DNA of 64,000 bases from Aestuariivivens sediminis (GCF_022662105.1 NZ_JAKMCP010000003.1:434001-498000); one strand, 5' to 3'; positions 45,505 to 55,351 are shown, counted from the first letter of the stretch. Numbers and translations: made by a program. Notes: generated by a model not told the origin, from the sequence alone.

Positions 45505-46482
45505 ATGAGAGAAGTTGCCTTTATTAAACAAAACAAGGAAAAATGGCTAAATTTCGAAAAAGCTATTTTTGGAAGGACTCTAAAAAATCCTGATGAACTG
45601 GCATCTTTATATATTCATTTGGTTAACGATTTGTCTTATGCACAGACCTACTATCCCAAGAGTAAAACCATCTTATATCTCAACCATTTAACGGCCAAGG
45701 CTTTTCAAAAGATTTACAAGACCAAACGCGAAGACACCAATCGTTTTGTGAGTTTTTGGAAGAATGAAGTCCCCCTGTTAATTTACCAATACAGAAGGTA
45801 TGTCCTGTATGCCTTTATTATTTTTTTTGGTTTTGTCACCATCGGCGCTTTATCGGCGGCCTTTGACGATACTTTTGTGCGTATAATTTTAGGTGACGAC
45901 TATGTGAATATGACCCTTGAAAATATCGATAAGGGCGACCCTATAGCTGTTTACAAAAACGGGAGTAATTGGGGAAGTTTTATTGGGATCACTTTAAATA
46001 ACATATACATTGGTATTAAGTCCTTTATTTATGGTGTTTTTGGAGGATTGGGTACCGGATTGGTAATGCTGTATAATGGTATTATGCTGGGGTCTTTTCA
46101 GTATTTCTTTTATGAACAGGGTGTGTTTTGGGAAAGTGTACGTGGCATTTGGATACATGGTGCTATGGAGATTTTTGCCATCGTCATTGAAGGGGCAGCA
46201 GGCCTCATGCTTGGCGCCAGTATTTTGTTTCCAAAAACCTATTCTAGATCGACTTCATTTAAAATCGGTATCAAAGACGGTGTTAAAATTTTAATTAGCA
46301 CCTTCCCATTTACGATACTTGCAGGATTTTTAGAGGGTTATGTAACACGCTATTCCAATATCATGCCCAATTGGCTGTCTGTAGGCATTATTTTAATTAC
46401 ACTTGGGATGATTTCATATTACTATCTCATTTACCCATTTATAGTACATCATAAACTCAACAAGTCGCATGCAATTATATAA
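45505..46482 (+). CDS. SpoIIM-domain membrane protein (stage II sporulation M-like)
   Basis: 325 residues started at MREVAFIKQNKEKW (three codons upstream a TTG opens the frame). A cytoplasmic N-terminal region (about 1-100) and then six helices of the SpoIIM/DUF95 type: KNGSNWGSFIGITLNNIYIG, GTGLVMLYNGIMLGSF and IWIHGAMEIFAIVIEGAAGL, the last carrying the family's H/E pair. In spore formers SpoIIM acts in engulfment; here it is a module partner of MoxR/DUF58 proteins. Overlaps the next gene by 14 nt. Confidence 0.9.
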   Translation: MREVAFIKQNKEKWLNFEKAIFGRTLKNPDELASLYIHLVNDLSYAQTYYPKSKTILYLNHLTAKAFQKIYKTKREDTNRFVSFWKNEVPLLIYQYRRYVLYAFIIFFGFVTIGALSAAFDDTFVRIILGDDYVNMTLENIDKGDPIAVYKNGSNWGSFIGITLNNIYIGIKSFIYGVFGGLGTGLVMLYNGIMLGSFQYFFYEQGVFWESVRGIWIHGAMEIFAIVIEGAAGLMLGASILFPKTYSRSTSFKIGIKDGVKILISTFPFTILAGFLEGYVTRYSNIMPNWLSVGIILITLGMISYYYLIYPFIVHHKLNKSHAII

Positions 46483-47413
46483 ATCTAGAGGATTTAGTGA
46501 TTTTTTTCAGGATACCTTTGCTTTTATTAATCAGAATGGAAAGCATTTTTTCAAACACTATTTTATCATCAATGGTGTTTTTTTACTCATTCTTATAGGT
46601 ATTGGTTATCTATTTACCAAATTTTACACCAATGTTGTTTTTGGTGGATTTCTTGGAGGTAATCAAAGCACAACGGTGTTAGATAATTATATTAATGATC
46701 ATCTCGGGTTATTTATTGCCATAATGTTCATATTCATTTTTGTTGCCATTATAGCCGCGATGGTATCCTATGTTTTCCCTGCCATTTACTTAAAATTATA
46801 TGTTGCCCATGATGGTTATCCATTTAACACCGCACAAATAATCAATGTATACAAACAAAACATAGGAAAACTTATAATTTATCTCATTTGCAGCATGCTT
46901 TTAGGTATACCGTTGCTCATTGTCTTTTTTGTTGTAGCTTTTATTTTAGCCATTACCATTATAGGCCTATTGGCCATTCCGTTGCTCTTTGGCGCCTTCA
47001 TGCTCTTTTATATTATGACATTAATGGAATACTTAGAGCATAAACGAGGTATCTGGGAAAGCTTCAGGTACTCCTGGGAACTTTTAAAATCCAAGTTTTG
47101 GGCCGCTGCAGGCTGTGTAGGCCTGTTCTATCTTATAAGTTATATTATACAAAACGTGATTAATATAATTCCCTATTTATTTGGAATGGCAAGCTTATTC
47201 ACAACCATAGAAACAGGAGGTCCCGGTAATGATGAGTTGGATACAACCATGACCATTATACTGTTAGCGGTTTTCTTTTTGTCATTTTTGGTAAGCGCCT
47301 TTTTAAATACCATTGTACAATTGAACCAGGGCATTATCTTTTACAGTTTAAAAGAAGACCTTGAAAATATTAATGCCAAAAGCATTATTGACCAAATAGG
47401 ATCCGGTGAATAA
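46469..47413 (+). CDS. Multi-pass membrane protein of the SpoIIM-MoxR module
   Basis: 314 residues with about six helices and a Phe-rich N terminus (DFFQDTFAFINQNGKHFFKHYFII). No motif I recognise; the general pattern resembles glycerophosphodiester-phosphodiesterase membrane domains or DUF4013 proteins. It overlaps SpoIIM by 14 nt and the DUF4129 gene by 8 nt, so its product is made in fixed proportion to theirs. Confidence 0.8.
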   Translation: MQLYKSRGFSDFFQDTFAFINQNGKHFFKHYFIINGVFLLILIGIGYLFTKFYTNVVFGGFLGGNQSTTVLDNYINDHLGLFIAIMFIFIFVAIIAAMVSYVFPAIYLKLYVAHDGYPFNTAQIINVYKQNIGKLIIYLICSMLLGIPLLIVFFVVAFILAITIIGLLAIPLLFGAFMLFYIMTLMEYLEHKRGIWESFRYSWELLKSKFWAAAGCVGLFYLISYIIQNVINIIPYLFGMASLFTTIETGGPGNDELDTTMTIILLAVFFLSFLVSAFLNTIVQLNQGIIFYSLKEDLENINAKSIIDQIGSGE

Positions 47414-48173
47414 AAATTATGGCCTTCATATCATTGTTTTCCTTATGGGGTTTTTATGGATGTCTCATGTATCCGAAAAATCAGCGATTATCCCTTTTGA
47501 ACCGCAACAAAACACAAGGGATAGTTTGCAAATAGACACCGGTAAGGTGTCTCCAAGAAAATTTGAAGATTTTAACGATCGCTATACCGATGATGATTTT
47601 ATTTATGAGAGAACGGTGGAAAACTCTGGTTGGTGGATGCGTTTTAAGCAGTGGTTGACAGATATATTTTGGGACCTCTTCAATCTAAAAAATAAAGAAC
47701 AAGCTGCTGAGATAACCAATGTAGCCATAAAAATAGCCGGTATTATTATTTTTCTATTGGTTGTTTATTTTATTGTTAAAGCGATATTAAATGAAGAAGG
47801 CACCTGGGTATTTGGGAAATTATCCGACAAAAGTATAATTCCTGCAAGCACCATTGAAACCCATATCCACACAACGGATTTCAAAGCCTTAATACAGGAT
47901 GCAGAAAATCAAAATAACTACCGCTTAGTGATTAGATATTACTACCTATGGCTCTTAAAGTCATTAAGTGAAACCGGAGCCATTGCATATGACCTGGAGA
48001 AAACCAATAGTGACTATTTCAATGAGATTGCATCAACCGAGATTAAAGAAGGATTTGCCTATACCTCCTATCTCTATAATTACATATGGTACGGGGAGTT
48101 TAATATTGATGACTCTCAGTTCGGTAAGGCCAAACAGGCGTTTGTTAAATTGCTTAGCCTACTAAAAGAATGA
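47406..48173 (+). CDS. DUF4129-type membrane protein
   Basis: 255 residues starting with GTG (MNKNYGLHII), overlapping the previous stop. Signal-anchor helix at about 7-25, a short periplasmic region, a second helix (about 100-128) and a C-terminal cytoplasmic DUF4129-like domain (NYRLVIRYYYLWLLKSLSE, DSQFGKAKQAFVKLLSLL). It ends in an ATGA overlap with DUF4350. Member of the MoxR/DUF58 module; biochemical role unknown. Confidence 0.85.
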   Translation: MNKNYGLHIIVFLMGFLWMSHVSEKSAIIPFEPQQNTRDSLQIDTGKVSPRKFEDFNDRYTDDDFIYERTVENSGWWMRFKQWLTDIFWDLFNLKNKEQAAEITNVAIKIAGIIIFLLVVYFIVKAILNEEGTWVFGKLSDKSIIPASTIETHIHTTDFKALIQDAENQNNYRLVIRYYYLWLLKSLSETGAIAYDLEKTNSDYFNEIASTEIKEGFAYTSYLYNYIWYGEFNIDDSQFGKAKQAFVKLLSLLKE

Positions 48174-49366
48174 ACAAGACCGTAAAACTATATTTAGTTA
48201 TTTTACTTATCCTATTTATTGGTGTGGCCGCTGTCGAATTGTCTTTACCTAAACCCATAAACTGGACACAAACCTATAATGAAAAGCATAAAATACCATA
48301 CGGCACCTATATTCTGCATGACCAATTAAAATATTTATTTCCTAACGATAGTATCATAACCATACGTACTACGCCCTACCAATATTTTAATGCCCTGTAC
48401 AACTGGCAGGATAGCACCTATACCTCAGCCGGAACTTATCTTTTAATAAAAGGGTTTACCAATATGGACGACGCATCATCTCAAGAACTATTGGATTTTG
48501 CATCCCATGGCAATGAGGTGTTCATTGCCTCCAATTATCCACCCCAAAACATATTGGACTCACTTCACATAACGGTGAAGTACGACTATAATTTTAAAGG
48601 TAGGGCTGAACTTAGCCTTTCCAACCCTGTTTTTAAAAAAGACTCCATTACTATAGAAAAAGGATTGAGCAATTCTTATTTCTCTGCATTGGATACCGTG
48701 AACACCACGGTCTTGGGTTATCAAAAATTCAACACGTCGAAACATATTAATTATGTGAAGGTCAGTTATGGATCAGGCCATGTCCTGGTACACCTTCAAC
48801 CAGCCGTGTTCACCAATTATCATTTGTTAAAAGAAGACCATAGGAAATATGCAGCGGCTATTTTATCTTATATAAAAGAGGGTAACATCTATTTCGATTC
48901 CCAAAATAAATTAGGGAATAGCTTAGGGAATTCGCCATTGCGGTTCATTTTAAATGAACCTGCATTACGCTGGTCCTGGTATTTAGGACTCATCAGTCTG
49001 GCCTTGTTTATGGTATTCAATGCCAAGCGAAAACAACGCATAATACAGGTTATAAAACCTTTGGAGAATACCACTATTGCCTTTACAAAAACCATTGGGA
49101 ACCTGTATTATGAAACCAGGGATCACCATACCATTATCGATAAAAAAATCACCTATTTTTTAGAGCATGTCCGAAGACTGTATTATATAGATACACAGGT
49201 TTTAGATGACACCTTTATTAAGACCTTAAGCCTTAAATCCGGAAAGGATCGGGCAAAATTAAATCAGTTAATCACTTTAATTATAAATTTAAAAGGAAAT
49301 CGACAGTGCACTGAGGATGATTTGCTTAAATTGAATACCGCTATTGAAAATTTTTACACCACATAA
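48170..49366 (+). CDS. DUF4350 domain protein
   Basis: 398 residues: one N-terminal helix (about 7-25), a DUF4350 periplasmic/alpha-beta domain (KPINWTQTYNEKHKIPYGTY, GTYLLIKGFTNMDDASSQEL, GHVLVHLQPAVFTNYHLL), a second helix (about 266-285) and a cytoplasmic tail with a helical region (TITFFLEHVRRLYY-like, KITYFLEHVRRLYY). Overlaps DUF4129 by ATGA and is 2 nt before moxR. Function unknown, tied to MoxR by position. Confidence 0.88.
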   Translation: MNKTVKLYLVILLILFIGVAAVELSLPKPINWTQTYNEKHKIPYGTYILHDQLKYLFPNDSIITIRTTPYQYFNALYNWQDSTYTSAGTYLLIKGFTNMDDASSQELLDFASHGNEVFIASNYPPQNILDSLHITVKYDYNFKGRAELSLSNPVFKKDSITIEKGLSNSYFSALDTVNTTVLGYQKFNTSKHINYVKVSYGSGHVLVHLQPAVFTNYHLLKEDHRKYAAAILSYIKEGNIYFDSQNKLGNSLGNSPLRFILNEPALRWSWYLGLISLALFMVFNAKRKQRIIQVIKPLENTTIAFTKTIGNLYYETRDHHTIIDKKITYFLEHVRRLYYIDTQVLDDTFIKTLSLKSGKDRAKLNQLITLIINLKGNRQCTEDDLLKLNTAIENFYTT

Positions 49367-49368
49367 AT

Positions 49369-50439
49369 ATGGAACATTTAAACAGTGACGATTCCCAAAA
49401 ATCACAAAACAAAAATGAAGCACATACAGAAAGCTCAGACCAAATGACTCAAAACCATATGGAAGAAAATATAGATTTTAAAAACCGTTTAGACTTGAGT
49501 GAACTTCAGGAGGGCATTGCTCTTATAAAGCATGAAATAACCAAAGTTATTGTTGGTCAAAACAGTATGATCGATTTGCTCATTGCCACAATTTTGGCCA
49601 ATGGTCATGCTTTAATTGAAGGTGTACCGGGGGTAGCTAAAACCATTTCAGCTAAATTATTGGCAAAATCCCTGGATATTGGCTTTAGCCGAATTCAATT
49701 CACACCGGATTTGATGCCTAGCGATATTTTGGGAACTTCGGTGTTTAATGTTAAAACCTCGGATTTTGAATTTAAAAAAGGGCCTATTTTCTCCAACATG
49801 ATTCTTATAGATGAAATAAACCGCGCTCCGGCTAAAACACAGGCCGCTTTATTTGAAGTTATGGAAGAGCGTCAAATCACCATGGATGGCCTTACATTTA
49901 ATATGGATCTTCCTTTTATCGTTTTGGCCACTCAAAACCCCATAGAACATGAAGGTACCTATCGGTTACCGGAAGCCCAGCTGGACCGTTTTTTGTTCAA
50001 AATAGATATTGATTATCCTAAACTGGATGAAGAAATTGAAATTATTAACCGGGAACAGGCTTTACATGGCGAATCCAAAACCGAAAAAATAACGGCAAAC
50101 CTTAGCGGCAGCAAAATCATAAATTTTCAAAATATTGTAAATCAAATTATTATCGAATCCCATTTAGTAAAATATATTGCCAATATTATTGTTAATACCC
50201 GAAACAATCCCTTTTTATACCTGGGAGCATCACCACGAGCCTCTATAGCCATTTTAAAAGCCAGTAAGGCGTTTGCTGCCATGGGTGGACGTGATTTTGT
50301 AACGCCGGAGGATATTAAGCGTGCTGCAATTCCCGTTTTGCAACATCGCGTTATTGTCACGCCGGAACGTGAAATGGAAGGTGTTACAACAAAACAGATT
50401 ATTAGTCAAATTATTGATACGGTAGAAATACCAAGATAA
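49369..50439 (+). CDS. MoxR family AAA+ ATPase
   Basis: 356 residues. A hydrophilic N-terminal tail (about 1-45, Asn/Gln-rich) is followed by the MoxR core: Walker A GVPGVAKT, Walker B MILIDEINRAPAKTQA, sensor 1 FIVLATQNPIEHEGTYRLPE, arginine finger in LGASPRASI. Acts as a chaperone for maturation or insertion of partner complexes, here presumably with the DUF58 protein encoded 66 nt downstream. Central gene of the module. Confidence 0.95.
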   Translation: MEHLNSDDSQKSQNKNEAHTESSDQMTQNHMEENIDFKNRLDLSELQEGIALIKHEITKVIVGQNSMIDLLIATILANGHALIEGVPGVAKTISAKLLAKSLDIGFSRIQFTPDLMPSDILGTSVFNVKTSDFEFKKGPIFSNMILIDEINRAPAKTQAALFEVMEERQITMDGLTFNMDLPFIVLATQNPIEHEGTYRLPEAQLDRFLFKIDIDYPKLDEEIEIINREQALHGESKTEKITANLSGSKIINFQNIVNQIIIESHLVKYIANIIVNTRNNPFLYLGASPRASIAILKASKAFAAMGGRDFVTPEDIKRAAIPVLQHRVIVTPEREMEGVTTKQIISQIIDTVEIPR

Positions 50440-50505
50440 CAGGAATGATTTCAGCTAAAATCGTATGATTGCTAAACCATTAATTAAAAATCCAAAACAT
50501 AAATA

Positions 50506-51837
50506 GTGAAGCTTCTTAAGGCGCTTTATATACAAAATCGTTTTTTTTATCTGGCCATGGCCCTGATGGGCTTGTTTGCCCTGGGGTTTGTTTTTCCCAG
50601 TTGGTTTAACATCACCAAATTGATCTTATTGGTTTTGGCTACTGTCACTGTTTTGGACATGCTCATCCTTTTTAGTACAAAAAAAGGGCTTACAGCAGAA
50701 AGGCACTTGCCTGAAAAATTTTCTAACGGGGACCCAAATCACGTCTCTCTAACCATCGAAAACTTTTATACATTTCCTATATACACCAGGATTATTGATG
50801 AAATACCGGAGCAATTTCAAATTCGTCATTTTAAAATAGACAGGAAAATAGCTCCGACAAGCCTATTGGAATTACAATATGAATTACGCCCCACAGCACG
50901 TGGCGAGTACCATTTTGGGAAACTTAATATTTACGTCTCTTCCATTTTTGGGCTTATTACACGCCGTTTTAGTTTTAATGACCATATGACAATTCCCACC
51001 TACCCTAGTTTTATGCAATTGCACAAGTTCGATTTATTGGCGATAAATAACCATTTACACCAGTACGGAATAAAAAAAATCAGGAAAATAGGTCACACCA
51101 TGGAATTTGAGCAAATCAGGGAGTATGTCCTGGGGGATGATTTGCGCACCATCAATTGGAAATCTACCGCCAAGAAAAACGAATTAATGGTAAATCAATT
51201 TCAGGATGAAAAATCCCAACCGGTATATTCGGTAATTGATAAAGGGCGTGTTATGAAAATGCCCTTTAATGGCCTAACCTTATTGGACCATGCTATAAAT
51301 TCCACCCTGGTTATCAGTAATGTTGTCCTTAAAAAGCACGATAAAGCCGGACTTTTTGCATTTTCAAAAAAAGTAGAAAACCGCATTGTGGCAGAACGTA
51401 GATTGTCGCAAATGCATTTAATATTAGAATGTCTTTACAATATTAAAACTGATTTTTTCGAAAGTGATTTTGGGCGTCTTTATGCGGATATAAAACGAAA
51501 CATTACGCATCGAAGCCTTATATTATTATACACCAATTTTGAAACATTAGATGGGTTACACAGACAAATGGCCTATTTGAAAGGCATTGCTAAAAGTCAT
51601 CTATTAGTGGTGATCTTCTTCAAGAATACTGAATTAAGCGCACTCATAAGCAAAAAAGCAGAAACCGTACAACAAGTTTATGATAAAGTTATTGCCGAAA
51701 AGTTCTCATTCGAAAAACGATTGATTGTTAATGAATTAAAAAAGTACGGAATCCAATCCATTTTAACCACCCCGCAGGATCTTACTATTGATACGATAAA
51801 CAAATACCTTGAAATTAAAGCTCGTGGTTTACTTTAA
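50506..51837 (+). CDS. DUF58 domain protein with VWA-like fold
   Basis: 443 residues with a GTG start, since an in-frame stop lies two codons upstream. Two N-terminal helices (about 15-60), a beta-rich segment (KIAPTSLLELQYELRPTARG), the DUF58 signature EFEQIREYVLGDDLRTINWK, and then a VWA-like domain (VYSVIDKGRVMKMPFNGLTL) lacking a clear complete MIDAS. Typical partner of MoxR. Last gene of the + strand module, ended by the terminator shared with dps. Confidence 0.92.
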   Translation: MKLLKALYIQNRFFYLAMALMGLFALGFVFPSWFNITKLILLVLATVTVLDMLILFSTKKGLTAERHLPEKFSNGDPNHVSLTIENFYTFPIYTRIIDEIPEQFQIRHFKIDRKIAPTSLLELQYELRPTARGEYHFGKLNIYVSSIFGLITRRFSFNDHMTIPTYPSFMQLHKFDLLAINNHLHQYGIKKIRKIGHTMEFEQIREYVLGDDLRTINWKSTAKKNELMVNQFQDEKSQPVYSVIDKGRVMKMPFNGLTLLDHAINSTLVISNVVLKKHDKAGLFAFSKKVENRIVAERRLSQMHLILECLYNIKTDFFESDFGRLYADIKRNITHRSLILLYTNFETLDGLHRQMAYLKGIAKSHLLVVIFFKNTELSALISKKAETVQQVYDKVIAEKFSFEKRLIVNELKKYGIQSILTTPQDLTIDTINKYLEIKARGLL

Positions 51838-51847
51838 TCAAAAAAAA

Positions 51848-51876
51848 TACCCGCTATAAAACGGATATAGCGGGTA
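51848..51876. terminator. Terminator between DUF58 gene and dps
   Basis: Eleven-bp stem TACCCGCTATA / TATAGCGGGTA with a 7-nt loop. A run of A on the left gives T8 on the - strand, so it mainly ends dps transcription. Confidence 0.85.
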
Positions 51877-51898
51877 TAAAAACTAACCACTAACTCAT

Positions 51899-52390
51899 CT
51901 AAACTGTTTGACCTAACCAGGCTTTCATCATCCAAACCGTTTTTTCTTGCTCCGTAATGAAGTCACTCATCATGGCATTGGTTCCTTCATCATTGGCATC
52001 ATCTGACTTGTCTAAAATATCGCGTTCAATTTTAAGTAGTTCGGTTAAGGATTCAACAATCAACCAAACGGCTTTTTCATCCTCAGAAATGTTTTTACCC
52101 ACTCGTACCTGGGCGATTTCGGAATAATCTTCAAAGGTATGTAATGGTGTTTCTCCAAGGGTCAATATACGTTCGGCTATCATATCAACTTTTAAATTGG
52201 CATCATTGTATAACTCTTCAAACTTCACATGCAAATCGAAAAAGCGTTTGCCTCGTATATTCCAATGAATTCCTCTTAAATTTTGATAATATATTTGAAA
52301 ATTAGCCAGTAATTTATTCAATTCCCGGGCCAATTGGACTGTTTTTGTGGCATCCAAACCAATACTATTACGTGTCATCATTTTTATCAT
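51899..52390 (-). CDS. dps: Dps family ferritin-like DNA-protection protein
   Basis: 163 residues, the usual length. Four-helix ferritin core with the inter-subunit ferroxidase residues in YYQNLRGIHWNIRGKRFFDLH and KFEELYNDANLKVDMIAERI, then ETPLHTFEDYSEIA. Oxidises and stores iron using peroxide as oxidant. Alternative starts at MIKMM and MMTRN exist. Divergent from oxyR over a 110-nt AT-rich region, which fits peroxide control. Confidence 0.94.
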   Translation of the reverse strand: MIKMMTRNSIGLDATKTVQLARELNKLLANFQIYYQNLRGIHWNIRGKRFFDLHVKFEELYNDANLKVDMIAERILTLGETPLHTFEDYSEIAQVRVGKNISEDEKAVWLIVESLTELLKIERDILDKSDDANDEGTNAMMSDFITEQEKTVWMMKAWLGQTV

Positions 52391-52500
52391 TCTTATAATT
52401 CTTATATTATTTTGTACTACAAATTTAATTTATAATTAACGCCTATTTTAATAAATTTTATTGATAGTTTTTATATTTTTATAGCCTAAATCAATAGATT

Positions 52501-53442
52501 ATGACCATTACACAATTGTACTATGTCCTGGCGGTTGCTGAAAACCAAAATTTCACCAAAGCAGCCGAAAAATGTTTTGTGACGCAGCCCACTTTGAGCA
52601 TGCAAATACAAAAACTTGAGGATCAATTGGATGTTCAAATTTTTGATCGTACCAAAAAACCCATAGAACTCACTGAAATTGGAAGAAAAATTGTTACCCA
52701 AGCAAGAAATATCGTTAATGAATCGTATCGTATTCAAGATATCGTAGACCAGCAAAAAGGGTTTGTTGGAGGTGAATTTAAGTTAGGTATCATACCGACA
52801 GTCATGCCTACCTTATTACCCATGTTCTTAAAAAACTTTATTAAAAAACACCCTAAGGTTAAGCTCATAATCGAAGAATTAACCACCGAAGAAATAATAA
52901 ACAAAATAAAAGATGGGCATTTGGATGCGGCTATTGCTGCCACGCCACTCGAGGAAGAAGACATTAAAGAACGGGTACTTTATTTTGAACCCTTTGTAAG
53001 TTACATTCCCAAAAGCCATAGGCTACATTTAAACAAAAAAATAAATGTTGAAGATCTGGATATTAATGACATGCTTTTATTGGAAGACGGGCATTGTTTT
53101 CGGGATGGAGTTATCAACCTGTGTAAAGTTTTTAAGAATAATCCCGACGATAAATTTCAGTTGGAAAGTGGAAGTATTGAAACCTTAATAAAACTCTCCA
53201 ATGAAGGACTTGGCATGACTTTACTCCCGTATTTACACACGTTGGACATCAATGAAAAGGACAAAGAGAACATTCACTACTTTAATGAACCCACTCCTGC
53301 TAGGGAGGTAAGTCTCATCTATCACAAGAGTGAACTAAAAATACAAATTATTGAAGCCTTACAGGATGTCATATCCGGCATCATTAGAGGTGCCATTGCC
53401 TTCCAGAATGTAAAAATAATTAGTCCTCTATCCAAAATGTAA
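52501..53442 (+). CDS. oxyR: Peroxide sensor, LysR-type regulator OxyR
   Basis: 313 residues. N-terminal winged helix (MTITQLYYVLAVAENQNFTK, FVTQPTLSMQIQKLEDQLDV). In the effector domain, LEDGHCFRDGVINLC places cysteines at exactly positions 199 and 208, the numbering and spacing of the redox pair in E. coli OxyR. TLLPYLHTLDI is also conserved. Activates peroxide-defence genes; the divergent dps is the obvious target. Ends at a strong bidirectional terminator. Confidence 0.96.
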   Translation: MTITQLYYVLAVAENQNFTKAAEKCFVTQPTLSMQIQKLEDQLDVQIFDRTKKPIELTEIGRKIVTQARNIVNESYRIQDIVDQQKGFVGGEFKLGIIPTVMPTLLPMFLKNFIKKHPKVKLIIEELTTEEIINKIKDGHLDAAIAATPLEEEDIKERVLYFEPFVSYIPKSHRLHLNKKINVEDLDINDMLLLEDGHCFRDGVINLCKVFKNNPDDKFQLESGSIETLIKLSNEGLGMTLLPYLHTLDINEKDKENIHYFNEPTPAREVSLIYHKSELKIQIIEALQDVISGIIRGAIAFQNVKIISPLSKM

Positions 53443-53467
53443 AAGAGCGACTTAAAGTCGCTCTTTT
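53441..53467. terminator. Bidirectional terminator after oxyR
   Basis: Thirteen-bp perfect inverted repeat AAAAGAGCGACTT / AAGTCGCTCTTTT about a single A, overlapping the last bases of the oxyR stop codon and 3 nt before the convergent small gene. Confidence 0.92.
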
Positions 53468-53469
53468 CC

Positions 53470-53667
53470 CTATGGTTTTAAATAGATTAAACATTGATTT
53501 AATTCTGGGTTTTGCTGTACCAAGGACTGAATAAACACTTTGAGCTCCTCAATCTCATAAGGTAACAACCGTGTTAAAGCCTTTTGTACTTCCTTGCAAA
53601 ACAATGTAACATCAAAACTGACTTTATTAAGTACCGTTTTGGTATACTCAAGCATTGCTCTTGCCAT
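53470..53667 (-). CDS. Small conserved-looking protein, function unknown
   Basis: 65 residues, MARAMLEYTKTVLNKVSFDV, with a helical middle (FCKEVQKALTRLLPYEIEEL) and a tail LNQCLIYLKP. It has a dedicated terminator shared with oxyR, ATG start and normal composition, so it is likely real. The pattern fits small flavobacterial proteins I have seen described only as hypothetical. Confidence 0.7.
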   Translation of the reverse strand: MARAMLEYTKTVLNKVSFDVTLFCKEVQKALTRLLPYEIEELKVFIQSLVQQNPELNQCLIYLKP

Positions 53668-53791
53668 AATTAATATTAAGTATTTGGTTTGAAAAAGTAA
53701 AGGTATACGATAGGCCAGAATTTTTAAAATTTAACATCTAAATTTAACAAAAAATTGGAAACGCCCATCAAAATTTAAATTTTTTAACATA

Positions 53792-54592
53792 TTAAAATCT
53801 ATTGTCACCGTCCAACAAATCACCTAAACCTCCCAAAATACTACCTTCTCCTTTATCTTTACCGCCTCCTCTGGGTGCTGAAGCCAATACTCTTCCGGCC
53901 AATCGACTAAATGGCAAAGATTGAATATAGACTTCTCCAGGCCCTTGCAATTTCGCAAAAAACAGCCCTTCACCTCCAAATATTGTGTTTTTAATACCCC
54001 CTATAAATTCAATATCATAATCCATATCCTGGGTAAAACCAACAATACATCCTGTATCCACGCGCAAGGTTTCACCCGATCGTAATATTTTTTTAGCCAT
54101 GGTGCCTCCCGCATGAACGAATGCCATACCATCGCCTTCCAGTTTTTGCATTATAAAACCTTCCCCTCCAAAAAGTCCACGTCCCAGTCGTTTAGAAAAT
54201 TCGATGCCAATACTAACCCCTTTAGCGGCACATAAAAAAGCGTCTTTTTGACAAATAAATTTACCCCCATACTGGGTCAGGTCTATTGGAATTATTTTAC
54301 CGGGATATGGAGAAGCAAAGGAAACTTTACGTTTACCTGACAATATGTTATAGAATGCTGTCATGAAAAGGCTTTCTCCTGTAAGAATCCGTTTTCCAGC
54401 ACCTAAAATTTTACCTAAAAACCCGGAATTTTGTTGGGATCCATCTCCAAAAATGGTTTCCATTTTAATGCCATCATCCATCATCATAAAACTACCAGCC
54501 TCGGCAACAATGGCCTCCTGTGGATCCAGTTCAATTTCTACGTATTGCATTTCTTCTCCGTAGATTCGATAATCTATTTCGTGTGCAGTCAT
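53792..54592 (-). CDS. TIGR00266 / AIM24-like protein
   Basis: 266 residues of the beta-rich TIGR00266 family. Landmarks: [78 protein letters not shown] and [20 protein letters not shown], then a Gly-rich C terminus ([20 protein letters not shown]). The repeated GGEGxxxxKLxG motif marks the internal duplication. Function unknown; a mitochondrial homologue affects membrane organisation. Confidence 0.93.
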   Translation of the reverse strand: MTAHEIDYRIYGEEMQYVEIELDPQEAIVAEAGSFMMMDDGIKMETIFGDGSQQNSGFLGKILGAGKRILTGESLFMTAFYNILSGKRKVSFASPYPGKIIPIDLTQYGGKFICQKDAFLCAAKGVSIGIEFSKRLGRGLFGGEGFIMQKLEGDGMAFVHAGGTMAKKILRSGETLRVDTGCIVGFTQDMDYDIEFIGGIKNTIFGGEGLFFAKLQGPGEVYIQSLPFSRLAGRVLASAPRGGGKDKGEGSILGGLGDLLDGDNRF

Positions 54593-54748
54593 TTTTTTAT
54601 GGTTTTGATTCGTTTATTTGTTGATTCCATTTAGCTTTTGTTACACCATGTCTTAAAAAATTCCATTTACCATTCTGAAATTTTAAGTTTTGAACTCGTT
54701 TATGCTGATACCTATTACCTCTTTTTTTTTAAATCTTAATTTGCGGAT

Positions 54749-55204
54749 CTATTTTTTAACTTTTATGCTCCATTCAAATTTAAATGTCGATACTTCCAAC
54801 CCCGCTTCATTAACGCCCGTGGCAGTCATCCAAATGGTTTCCCCTTCTCCACCATGTATTGCTTTATTTAAGGCCTCGTCCACCAGACTCCCATCTTGGC
54901 AAGTAAATGTAATTTTACCTGTTGCTTTTTTTGTAAACGTTGCCTTATTGGAGGTAACTAACATAGACATCCTTGTTCCGCTTTCCTTAATTTTACCTGT
55001 AATCAAGGCTCCGGTAGAAAATTCGGCTGCCATTCCTTGCACTGCCCAATACATGGATTTAAATGGATTTTGATTTATCCATCGATGCCTAACGCTCACT
55101 TCACATGACCGGGCATCAATAAACGCCGTTCGAACCCCGCATAGATAAGCCGATGGCAACTTTAAAAACATGAACAGATTTAGTTGTCTGGGTGTTAATT
55201 TCAT
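54749..55204 (-). CDS. DUF4442 hotdog-fold protein
   Basis: 151 residues of the DUF4442 family, a hotdog-fold thioesterase relative. Features are WINQNPFKSMYWAVQGMAAE (helix with the packing motif), STGALITGKIKESGTRMSML and the closing beta strands. No catalytic residue can be named with certainty. Spacing to the preceding TIGR00266 gene (156 nt) suggests separate transcription. Confidence 0.85.
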   Translation of the reverse strand: MKLTPRQLNLFMFLKLPSAYLCGVRTAFIDARSCEVSVRHRWINQNPFKSMYWAVQGMAAEFSTGALITGKIKESGTRMSMLVTSNKATFTKKATGKITFTCQDGSLVDEALNKAIHGGEGETIWMTATGVNEAGLEVSTFKFEWSIKVKK

Positions 55205-55290
55205 TTAGTAATGGTTTAAATACAGCCTAAATTAAAAAATAAATCAATAGCCGTAAATGTTAAATTAATGTTAAATTTTAGTACTGTGTA

Positions 55291-55322
55291 TTGCATAATA
55301 CCTTCTTTTAGATATATATTTG
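55291..55322 (+). promoter_or_regulatory. Bacteroidota-type promoter of the DUF4870 gene
   Basis: TTG at 55291-55293 and TATATTTG at 55315-55322 match the -33 TTG / -7 TAnnTTTG pattern with a 21-nt gap, placing transcription start a few bases on and the ATG 29 nt from the -7 box. Confidence 0.6.
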
Positions 55323-55351
55323 CATAAGAAACTATTATATGTTTTAAAATC

